From: a bacterium
GTDB lineage: Bacteria; Dependentiae; Babeliae; Babeliales; UASB340
Direction: 5' to 3'
Length of the DNA stretch: 39,771 nucleotides
Assembly: GCA_030630075.1 (NCBI GenBank)
Contig: DAOVNS010000001.1
Location: 1 to 39,771, forward strand
The notes beneath the pieces were generated by a model, which did not search any database, had not been told where the DNA came from, and saw only the letters and a program-made list of their open reading frames with translations. Shown here in pieces: positions 32,037 to 38,675 of the stretch. Position 1 is the stretch's first letter; every line of letters begins with the position of its first letter. A program made the position numbers and the translations under genes.

Positions 32037-33827
32037 TCAATTTTTCACTACTTTGATTTTACCTGGAAAAAATTTTGATATCAAGTTTGCTTTAGGCCAT
32101 TTATCCTTATCGGATATGTTTAAAGTGCTTCCAAAAGAAGAAGAAGCAGGGCCTACAGGTTGATAATTGGAATAGTTATTTGCTGGAGCAGCAGAAACTG
32201 TTGGTTTAGATTTAATTTCTGTAGAAACCTCTGTTTTTTTGTTTTCTATAAAATCAAAGTCTGTAAAATTGGGAAAACTTTCTTGCAGTAAGGGTATCCA
32301 TGCTGATTTGGTGTCTTTGATTTTATCTTTAAAAAAAGAGCTGTTATTGCTTAATGATATTTTTATTGTTTTTTCTGAACTGTTTTCACCTAAAAAGGTT
32401 GATTGATTAAGCATAGAAAGTAACAATAGATCTTCTAGCTTAGATATTTTTTCTAAAAAACTATCCCAAGGTTCTAAATTGTTACTAGCTGAATTGTTGG
32501 TTGCGTTGATTTCTTTTTTTATTGGCAGATTAGTTTCTTGAATACTTGGTTTATCAATTATTTCTTCAAAAACTGGTTCTTCAAGAACTGGTTTGGAAAA
32601 AGTTTGTTTAGGTGGGGAGGAAACTGGTTTTGCCAAAACCTGCTTTGTTTGTGTTGGCTCAGTGTTGGTATTTTTTGTATTAATATTTTTAAAAATATCT
32701 TGTAGATCTAAAATATTTGTCTGTTGACTAATTTGCAGCAGAACGGTTTCTAAAAAAATTCTCTTTTGGGGCGTTTTTAAAAATATATCTTCTTGTGTCC
32801 AAAGAAGCTGAAGAATTGCATTAATTCTGTTTACAGAACATTTGTGTGCTAATTGTTTAAGCTTATCTATATCGTTGAAATGTGTAGGTAATTTTGGTGC
32901 TTTAAACTTTATCCATGCCAAACTTCTGCAAACTTGAATTATGCTATTCCATAATGTTTGAGAATTTATATTTTCAAGTTCATTTGAGCTGAGTTTATTT
33001 ATTAATTCTTGTGGATTTTTATCTAATAAAGTTTCAAAAAGTTCAAAGAGTTCTTTTTCGCTTATTTTGCCCAAAACTTTTAATAGTGATTCGGATGTTA
33101 TTTTTGTTTCTGAAAAACGAACTCTTTCTAGTAAATTGATTGCATCTCTTACGGAACCATCGGTTTCTTGAATTATTATATTGATCGCTTCTGATTTAAT
33201 ATCGATTTCTTCGGCTTTGCATATATTTTGTAGATGTTTTTCTAAATTCAAATTATCAACAGATTTAAAAATCACCTGAAAGCATCTAGAGACAACAGTA
33301 TCTGGAAATTTTTGTTTTTCTGTTGTCGCTAAAATAAATAGTGCAGTTGATGGAGGTTCTTCCAAGATTTTTAAAAAAGCATTAAATGCTGCTTTACTTA
33401 GCATATGTGCTTCGTCAATTAGATATATTTTTTTGTTTCCAACAATTGGCATGTAAGAACATGATTCTAGTATTTGACGAACATTTTCTACACCGGTATG
33501 TGATGCTGCATCAATTTCTATAAAATCTGGATGATTCAATTGCATCATTGATTTGCAAGATTCACATTCCATGCATGGAATTTTATTTTCGGAAGGATTT
33601 TCTTGAAAGTTTTTTAAATTTTCACAATTTATTGCTGCGCCAAAAACTCGTGCGGCGGTTGTTTTTCCGCAACCTCTTTGACCGGCGAAAAGATAAACTG
33701 GAAATAGTTTTTTTAAATATAAACTATTTTGTAAAATTTTTACTGGAATATCTTGTCCAATTATTTGATCAAAATTTTTAGGACGCCACTTTCTGGCAAG
33801 ATTTAAATTTGTGTTAAATGAATTCAT
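32037..33827 (-). CDS. dnaX: DNA polymerase III subunit gamma/tau
   Basis: The 596-residue clamp-loader ATPase starts LARKWRPKNFDQIIGQD, the family signature. The Walker A is GQRGCGKTT (49-57). The zinc module has C68, C85, C88 and C91. Walker B is IYLIDEAHML, and the sensor/arginine-finger region is ILATTEKQKFPDTVVSRC. Domain III runs to about residue 370. A Thr/Pro/Lys-rich linker and a C-terminal tau-like part follow. Within the linker an A7 run at 32514-32520 could allow a -1 shift that ends the protein about ten codons later, giving a gamma form of about 447 residues. Upstream are the SRP RNA and tRNA-Ser genes; der follows 32 bases downstream. Confidence 0.95.
   Translation of the reverse strand: MNSFNTNLNLARKWRPKNFDQIIGQDIPVKILQNSLYLKKLFPVYLFAGQRGCGKTTAARVFGAAINCENLKNFQENPSENKIPCMECESCKSMMQLNHPDFIEIDAASHTGVENVRQILESCSYMPIVGNKKIYLIDEAHMLSKAAFNAFLKILEEPPSTALFILATTEKQKFPDTVVSRCFQVIFKSVDNLNLEKHLQNICKAEEIDIKSEAINIIIQETDGSVRDAINLLERVRFSETKITSESLLKVLGKISEKELFELFETLLDKNPQELINKLSSNELENINSQTLWNSIIQVCRSLAWIKFKAPKLPTHFNDIDKLKQLAHKCSVNRINAILQLLWTQEDIFLKTPQKRIFLETVLLQISQQTNILDLQDIFKNINTKNTNTEPTQTKQVLAKPVSSPPKQTFSKPVLEEPVFEEIIDKPSIQETNLPIKKEINATNNSASNNLEPWDSFLEKISKLEDLLLLSMLNQSTFLGENSSEKTIKISLSNNSSFFKDKIKDTKSAWIPLLQESFPNFTDFDFIENKKTEVSTEIKSKPTVSAAPANNYSNYQPVGPASSSFGSTLNISDKDKWPKANLISKFFPGKIKVVKN
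32514..32520 (-). other. Candidate slippery site for dnaX frameshifting
   Basis: In the dnaX frame the sequence is ATA AAA AAA GAA, so an A-AAA-AAA heptamer sits at codons 436-438. A -1 shift would read AGA AAT CAA CGC AAC CAA CAA TTC AGC TAG and stop. This lies in the linker after domain III, the same place where E. coli dnaX makes gamma. No clear upstream SD-like enhancer or downstream hairpin is seen. Confidence 0.35.
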
Positions 33828-33949
33828 ATTTAATTTTATTTTCGTTACAAAAATCTTTAATTTCCTTTTTAACTTTAATCAAATAATCATCGTTTGCAAA
33901 GTAAATTTTTATATACTTTGTAAGTAAATCTTGATCAAAATTTTTAGGC

Positions 33950-33958
33950 AAAAAAAAA
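33950..33958 (-). terminator. U tract ending SRP RNA
   Basis: The SRP RNA rod helix is followed directly on the minus strand by eight T residues. This gives a natural intrinsic terminator and a likely 3' end for the RNA. Confidence 0.6.
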
Positions 33959-34041
33959 GAAGAGAGGTACAGAGATAAATTACTCCCGCTGCTTCCTTCC
34001 GGATCTGACGGATTTAGTAATTTACCAACTTACCTCTCCTC
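33959..34041 (-). ncRNA. ffs: Small bacterial SRP RNA (4.5S type)
   Basis: The minus strand contains the conserved core GTCAGATCCGGAAGGAAGCA with its GGAA tetraloop and asymmetric loop, which binds Ffh. The ends pair over 11 bases (GAGGAGAGGTA with TACCTCTCTTC), and the arms between them (AAGTTGGTAAATTAC and GTAATTTATCTCT) extend the rod. At about 83 bases it is shorter than the E. coli 114-base form and lacks an Alu domain. It lies between tRNA-Ser and dnaX on the same strand. Confidence 0.92.
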
Positions 34042-34085
34042 AATTTTGATAATTTTGAATAATTTTTATTTATATCAAATAAAAA

Positions 34086-34158
34086 ACTGGCTTGCCATCT
34101 GTCCAGCGAAGCAACGAAGATTGGCCTGCCATCCGTAGCCACGTAGGGCGTAGGATGG
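34086..34158. repeat. Two palindromic repeat units abutting tRNA-Ser 3' end
   Basis: Unit one runs from GGCTTGCCATCTG to GAAGATTGG (about 34088-34122). Unit two runs from GGCCTGCCATCCGTAGCC to GGGCGTAGGATGG (34121-34158). Unit two is nearly the same as the unit at 13195-13233 and, like it, ends in the TGG that is the complement of the tRNA CCA. CCATCC and GGATGG pair. Confidence 0.75.
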
Positions 34159-34247
34159 TGGAGAGTGAGGGATTCGAACCCTCGATACCCCTTTCGAGAT
34201 ATACATGATTTCCAATCATGCGCTTTCGACCACTCAGCCAACTCTCC
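34156..34247 (-). tRNA. tRNA-Ser (anticodon GGA)
   Basis: The minus strand gives a class II tRNA with acceptor GGAGAGT/ACTCTCC. Its anticodon stem is CATGA/TCATG with loop TTGGAAA, it has a long variable arm (TATCTCGAAAGGGGTA), and its T arm is GGTTCGAATCC. Discriminator A (unusual for tRNA-Ser, which mostly has G) and encoded CCA follow. Anticodon GGA (34211-34213 on plus) reads TCC and TCT. Its 5' end is only 6 bases after the rpsB stop, so it is probably cut out of the rpsB transcript. Confidence 0.95.
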
Positions 34248-34253
34248 GTAAAA

Positions 34254-35330
34254 TTATTTTTTATCAGCTGTTTTCTTGTCCGCCGTAGTTTTAACGGAGG
34301 AGGATTTTGCAGGTTTTGGTGTTGCTTTTTTTTCAACTGTTTTCTTGTCCACCACAGCCTTGGCGTCGGCGGAAGCTTCTGCTTTTTCTTCTTTTTTGTC
34401 CGCCATTTTATCCGTCATAGCTTTAGCGTCGGTGGAAGCCTTAGACTCGGCGGAAATTTCTTTTTTCAATGAAGTCTTAACTGCGTCTTTAGCGGTTTTT
34501 TCTGTTGGTGTTGATGGTAAGGTTTTTGTTTCAGCTTTGACTACTTCTTTTGTAGGCGCTTTAGGTGCTGGTTTTGATGCGGCTTTAGGAGCAGCTTTTT
34601 TTACAGGTTCTTTAGCTTTTTTACGAAGTTCAAGGTCTTCTTTTTTTGATTCTTCGTAAACTTTTTTACCATCTTGCAAGCAAGTTGCTAAATATTGAGT
34701 TACAAATTCAATTGAACGAGGAGAATCATCATTCGCAGGTATAACAAAATTGATGCCTTCTGGATCAGTATTTGTATCAACCATTGCAATGATAGGAATT
34801 CCTGCAACGACTGCTTCTTTAATTGTAGAATGTTCTTTTTTTGCATCAACAATAATTATTGCTGCAGGTGGGAAATCTAAATTAATAATACCACCAATAT
34901 TTTTTTCTAAGCGACCAATTTCTTTTTGGATCATACTTAGTTCTTTTTTCTTATATAAAGAAGAAGGTTTTTTTAGAACATCTTCAAGGTGTAATAAACG
35001 AGTGATAGCTTTTTTAACTTGTTGAAAGTTTGTTAATGTTCCACCAATCCATCTATTGATAACAAATGGCATCTTCAATGAAGTTGCAATATCGCTAACA
35101 ATGGGACGAGCAGCTTTTTTTGTTCCTACCCATAAAACAGATTTACCATTAGCGGCTAAATCTTTTAGGTAGTTTCCAGCTCTGTTCATAAGGAATGCTG
35201 TTTTTGCAACATTAATTAAATGAATTTTGTTTTTTGAGCCCCAGATGAAGGGACGCATTTTTGGAGACCAGCGTGAACTTTTGTGACCAAAGTGAACGCC
35301 TGCTTTTAATAAATCTTTTAATTCGATCAT
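34254..35330 (-). CDS. rpsB: 30S ribosomal protein S2 with long repeat-coded tail
   Basis: Residues 1 to about 225 are a normal S2 core: LLKAGVHFGHKSSRWSPKM, FVINRWIGGTLTNF, PPAAIIIVDAKKEHSTIKEA and GIPIIAMVDTNTDPEGINFVIPANDDS. S2 is usually 230-260 residues, but this protein has 358. The extra 130 residues are low-complexity Lys/Ala/Thr/Pro with repeats such as KASTDAKAMTDKMADKK (297-313) and EASADAKAVVDKK (318-330), ending VKTTADKKTADKK. The DNA coding these repeats matches the intergenic palindromic repeat family seen near the tRNA-Arg genes. AAGGA lies upstream of the ATG. It follows the two translocase genes and precedes tRNA-Ser. tsf does not follow it, unlike the usual rpsB-tsf order. 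Confidence 0.95.
   Translation of the reverse strand: MIELKDLLKAGVHFGHKSSRWSPKMRPFIWGSKNKIHLINVAKTAFLMNRAGNYLKDLAANGKSVLWVGTKKAARPIVSDIATSLKMPFVINRWIGGTLTNFQQVKKAITRLLHLEDVLKKPSSLYKKKELSMIQKEIGRLEKNIGGIINLDFPPAAIIIVDAKKEHSTIKEAVVAGIPIIAMVDTNTDPEGINFVIPANDDSPRSIEFVTQYLATCLQDGKKVYEESKKEDLELRKKAKEPVKKAAPKAASKPAPKAPTKEVVKAETKTLPSTPTEKTAKDAVKTSLKKEISAESKASTDAKAMTDKMADKKEEKAEASADAKAVVDKKTVEKKATPKPAKSSSVKTTADKKTADKK
34275..34440. repeat. Palindromic repeat units inside the rpsB reading frame
   Basis: Three units lie in the 3' part of rpsB (plus-strand reading): 34275-34304 (CTTGTCCGCCGTAG...GGAGGAGGA), 34344-34376 (CTTGTCCACCACAGCC...GGCGGAAGC) and 34396-34440 (TTGTCCGCCATTTT...GGTGGAAGCC). The first matches the intergenic unit 12806-12836 with a one-base indel and very few mismatches. 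The second contains AGCCTTGGCGTCGGCGGAAG, close to the unit complementary to 13111-13131. The units stay in frame. Confidence 0.75.
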
Positions 35331-35431
35331 TTTTTAAATCCTTTAGGTTATAACAATTACTTTTCGGGTATTGCTTCAATGAAAGAAGCAGCTTTACCAC
35401 CATGATGAAAAGCAAGAATCAACGTTATTAA

Positions 35432-35459
35432 ACTATAAAACACGATTAAATTGTACCAA
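35432..35459 (-). promoter_or_regulatory. rpsB: Putative rpsB promoter
   Basis: On the minus strand TTGGTA (35459-35454) and TATAGT (35437-35432) are 16 bases apart, about 100 bases before the rpsB start. The leader between them and rpsB contains a small hairpin TGCTTC/GAAGCA (35372-35390), which might take part in S2 autoregulation. The box match is moderate. Confidence 0.4.
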
Positions 35460-35490
35460 AAACTGGTTATAATACAAGTTTTAATTGCAA

Positions 35491-36873
35491 TTATTTACCA
35501 ATAACCTCATTAGCATCAACCGTTTTGGTGTATTTTTTACCTAACCCAAAAGCAATGGCGATCCATATTGCAGAAAGTGCAATTGCTCCAAGTGAGTTAA
35601 TTTTAATTAAAGATAATGCATTTTTTGTTTGCGAAAAAAAGGTAAATGAAGAACCAGATGTTTTAGACAGAGACTTACCAAACGAATCGATCCATGATTT
35701 TGATTTAAATTTAACATCTTTTGTTGTTGGTATATATAGAATTTCTTTCACTGGAGCACTAAAGCCATAATTTAGGGCTCTTAATAAAACCATAACTATA
35801 AATATTGTTGAAAGTGATGGATAAGCAAATAAAGCGATCATCAATGCACCTGTTGCAACCGGCATAACTAAAAGACAGAAGTGCACACCTGCTTTTTTTA
35901 ATAGTTGGCCTGTTCCGAATACTGCAAAAAAGAATCCTAGGGCTTGAAATGATGCTGTATAAATAAACATAAAAGAACTCATGTCGCCAATTGCATTGTT
36001 TGATTGCAACGACATTAGTACTTGCATCTGATAGTCAGTGATTACGGAAATTACTTCGTAAATATAAACTATTCCAAAAATTCCGAGAACATATGGTTGA
36101 GTGATCATAAGTTTTAATCCACTCCATAAACCGGTTTCTTTTTTCTTTTTGTTTTTTTCTACTTCGTAGACGGCTTTATATCCATGTAAGAATTCATCTG
36201 GGATTTTTTTTATTATTTTTTCGATGCAAAAGAAACAGCCTAAAAGAAATATTGATGTTGATATTAATATAGCCGGAATAGTTGTTGTAATGGGAAGTGT
36301 TACGTTTTTTAAAATCAACCAACAACCAAAAGATGTTGCCATTCCTCCCAGCCTTGAAAGTGCAACAATGTTTCCGTAATTTTTCTTTGCGTGTTCTGGT
36401 GTGTTGATAGAGTTTGCAAAGGCCCAAAATGTTGCAACAATCAATGGAGAATAAAGATCAATAAACAAATAAAATAACCAACCAAAAATTCTGTATTTAC
36501 TGGTGTAGGTGTTGGCAATTCCAATTGTTGGATGCATTAAGGTCAGCGATGCAATAATTGATCCAATAACATAAAAGATTAAAAAGAAGTACATTACCTG
36601 GTATCTCTTTAATTTGTCTACAAGCTTTGCATAAATTAAAAGACAGGGTGATAGAATTATTATTGAAATGATTTTTGCAATCGGAATATATTCTTTGCCA
36701 ACAAGTCCTAAAAAAACAGATGCTTTTAGTGGTCTTATGACCGAATATGTTCCTATTATGAAAAAGAAGGAGCAGCCTAAAAGTATTTGTTTGAGTAGGT
36801 TGTAGTAGGTTTCTTTATCTTTGTAATTTTCGATATTAAAAATATCAAGGTATTGTTTTATTTTTTCTAACAT
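35491..36873 (-). CDS. Nucleotide (ATP/ADP) transporter, NTT/Tlc family, copy 1
   Basis: This 460-residue inner-membrane protein has about 11-12 hydrophobic helices. Family features are SVIRPLKASVFLGLVGKEYIP near the N terminus, YAKLVDKLKRYQVMY, and a mid segment LIVATFWAFANSINTPEHAKKNYGNIVALSRLGG. The end has LLRALNYGFSAPVKEILYIPTTKDVKFKSKSWIDSFGKSLSKTSGS. These match the chlamydial and rickettsial ATP/ADP translocases that exchange bacterial ADP for host ATP; some members import other nucleotides or NAD. A second copy lies 45 bases upstream on the same strand. The substrate of each copy cannot be told from the sequence. Its presence is the strongest sign of an intracellular or host-tied lifestyle. 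Confidence 0.93.
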   Translation of the reverse strand: MLEKIKQYLDIFNIENYKDKETYYNLLKQILLGCSFFFIIGTYSVIRPLKASVFLGLVGKEYIPIAKIISIIILSPCLLIYAKLVDKLKRYQVMYFFLIFYVIGSIIASLTLMHPTIGIANTYTSKYRIFGWLFYLFIDLYSPLIVATFWAFANSINTPEHAKKNYGNIVALSRLGGMATSFGCWLILKNVTLPITTTIPAILISTSIFLLGCFFCIEKIIKKIPDEFLHGYKAVYEVEKNKKKKETGLWSGLKLMITQPYVLGIFGIVYIYEVISVITDYQMQVLMSLQSNNAIGDMSSFMFIYTASFQALGFFFAVFGTGQLLKKAGVHFCLLVMPVATGALMIALFAYPSLSTIFIVMVLLRALNYGFSAPVKEILYIPTTKDVKFKSKSWIDSFGKSLSKTSGSSFTFFSQTKNALSLIKINSLGAIALSAIWIAIAFGLGKKYTKTVDANEVIGK

Positions 36874-36918
36874 GAGAACTCGTATTAATAATTAGGCTAA
36901 GTTTAAATATTGAATTTA

Positions 36919-38313
36919 CTAATTGTTTTCTTTTTCCCCAATAACGGTTTTTGTATCAATAGTATTTTGTAATGTTTTACCTAGGAAATAAATTACTATC
37001 AACCACGCAAACGTTAGCCCCAAGCTAAATGAAAGACTTGTCATTAATGCAAAAAGCGGAGTGGCTTGTTTAAGCGAAATGTTGAATGCTGAACCCAAAC
37101 CTTTTGCCATTCTTGAACCAAAAGCATCTGTCCACGCTTTTGCTTTAAATTTAATATCTTTAGTTGTTGGAATATACAAGATTTCTCTTGTTGGATGATT
37201 AAGTGCGTAGTTTATAGCTCTAAGTAAAACAAGGGCTATAAAGAAGACTGCGGAACTTGGAAATATCATTGTGGTGATAAGTACTACTGCGCATGTTACA
37301 GGGAATATGAATAGTGACATTCTTATTCCTAAGAGACGCAAAATTGGGGTTGTTCCAAAAAATGCTATTACTAAACCAACCGAATTCATTAATAAATAAT
37401 ATAAAGCGTAATATGCTGTTAGGCTTCCTACGGTTTTATGTACAGAATCAGCGTATCGCAATACTCTGTAATCAAAGATAACTATTATTACTTCGTAAAA
37501 AAGTATTATTGCAAAAATACCTAAAACGTAAGGATTCTTAAGGATTATTAATAATCCTTCAATGGAGCCTTTAAGAGTTTCCCATAAACTTTTCTTTTCT
37601 TTTTCTTTCTTTTTTTCTACTTGGTATGCAGCTTCGTATCCATGCATATAATAGCCGGGTACAATTCTCATGAGAAAATAGATTGAAATAGCTGCTCCAA
37701 ACAATAAAAAACTACCGATTAAAAGAGAGTTGGGTAATAATACAGAATCTTTTACTCCACTCATTGTAATTGCAAAGTAGAGTGAACCTGCCGAAAGAAT
37801 ACTTCCCAGTTTTGATCCAGAAACAAAGAATCCATAATAATTTTTAGCATCTTTTGGATTGTTAATAGAATCTGCAAAAGACCAGAAAACAGTTGATAGA
37901 AAAGCGTTAAAACTCTCCATGAAAAAATAAAAAAACCAACCAGTTAATCTGGTTGGACTTGTATAGGTATTTGCTATTCCATAAACAGGATGTGCTAAAA
38001 GATAATAGAATATTATTCCGCATACACCATGAAATAAAGTGAAACAATATAACAGTTGGTGTCGCCTTAACCAGTCTACTAGTTTTGAATAGAAGATGAT
38101 TAGGGGAACAAGGAAGAATAGGGAGTATAATTTTGCATCTGGTACAAATTCAGATCCAACTAATTTTGCAAAAATTGATACTTTTAGTGGTCGCCAAATG
38201 GCAAGGCAAGCCATCATTAAAAGAAATGTAAATGACAAAAAGAAAACTTTGAGACGGAATTCCTTTTTTATGTACCACAGAGACTTTAAGTTTTCGACTA
38301 GTTTTGACTGCAT
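36919..38313 (-). CDS. Nucleotide (ATP/ADP) transporter, NTT/Tlc family, copy 2
   Basis: This 464-residue paralogue of the downstream gene has the same order of motifs: AIWRPLKVSIFAKLVGSEFVPDAK, YSKLVDWLRRHQLLY, TVFWSFADSINNPKDAKNYYGFFVSGSKLGS, a charged loop VEKKKEKEKKSLWETLKGSIEG, and LLRAINYALNHPTREILYIPTTKDIKFKAKAWTDAFGSRMAKGLGS. About 11-12 membrane helices are visible. The copies share layout and motifs but are clearly diverged, which suggests different substrates or directions, as with chlamydial Npt1 and Npt2. It is the first gene of the minus-strand block. It is divergent from lon, with a 362-base spacer holding a structured element. Confidence 0.93.
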   Translation of the reverse strand: MQSKLVENLKSLWYIKKEFRLKVFFLSFTFLLMMACLAIWRPLKVSIFAKLVGSEFVPDAKLYSLFFLVPLIIFYSKLVDWLRRHQLLYCFTLFHGVCGIIFYYLLAHPVYGIANTYTSPTRLTGWFFYFFMESFNAFLSTVFWSFADSINNPKDAKNYYGFFVSGSKLGSILSAGSLYFAITMSGVKDSVLLPNSLLIGSFLLFGAAISIYFLMRIVPGYYMHGYEAAYQVEKKKEKEKKSLWETLKGSIEGLLIILKNPYVLGIFAIILFYEVIIVIFDYRVLRYADSVHKTVGSLTAYYALYYLLMNSVGLVIAFFGTTPILRLLGIRMSLFIFPVTCAVVLITTMIFPSSAVFFIALVLLRAINYALNHPTREILYIPTTKDIKFKAKAWTDAFGSRMAKGLGSAFNISLKQATPLFALMTSLSFSLGLTFAWLIVIYFLGKTLQNTIDTKTVIGEKENN

Positions 38314-38463
38314 TTACTTTATTCCCATTCCTAGATATAAAAATACAACAAATTTCAACAACTTTCCTCTTCTGAATTATAAGATGAGAGCTTGAAAAGT
38401 CAATTGAAAACTGATAAAAATCGGTTTTTCATGGCAAAAAATGATGTTTTTTATAAAAAAGCC

Positions 38464-38520
38464 CTAAGGCAACTATTATTAAGGGGAGAATGCCTTGCAG
38501 AAAAGCCTATTTTGCCTTAG
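38464..38520. promoter_or_regulatory. Inverted repeat with two alternative pairings upstream of lon
   Basis: CTAAGGCAA (38464-38472) pairs perfectly with TTGCCTTAG (38512-38520). The same left arm (AAGGCA) can instead pair with TGCCTT (38491-38496). Only one hairpin can form at a time. It lies 155 bases before the lon start and 150 bases before the divergent translocase start. No U tract follows on the plus strand. The rest of 38314-38675 shows only AT-rich DNA, including an 8-bp AT palindrome at 38606-38622. Confidence 0.4.
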
Positions 38521-38675
38521 AATAATTGTAATAGCAGATACTAAGATATTAAGAGTTTGGAGGTTGTTATTTTTAATCTAAAAATCTTTAAGGTACTCTT
38601 AAATTATTAATTTAAAATTAATGTAAATAAAAAGAATATTTTTTTGAATAATAAATTTAATTAATCAAGGAATCC

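Noticed and set aside
34014..34336. Two minus-strand open frames across tRNA-Ser, the repeat units and SRP RNA
   Set aside because: They read through structured RNA genes; their sequences (for example MAEWSKAHDWKSC) are the typical false product of a tRNA-Ser gene.
34276..34659. Plus-strand frame of 127 codons opposite rpsB
   Set aside because: It is fully antisense to the S2 tail and its Ala/Ser/Val-rich composition is a mirror of the Lys/Ala-rich coding repeats.
38314..38675. CIRCE or sigma-32-type heat-shock control of lon
   Set aside because: No TTAGCACTC/GAGTGCTAA inverted repeat is present and no convincing heat-shock promoter could be aligned.
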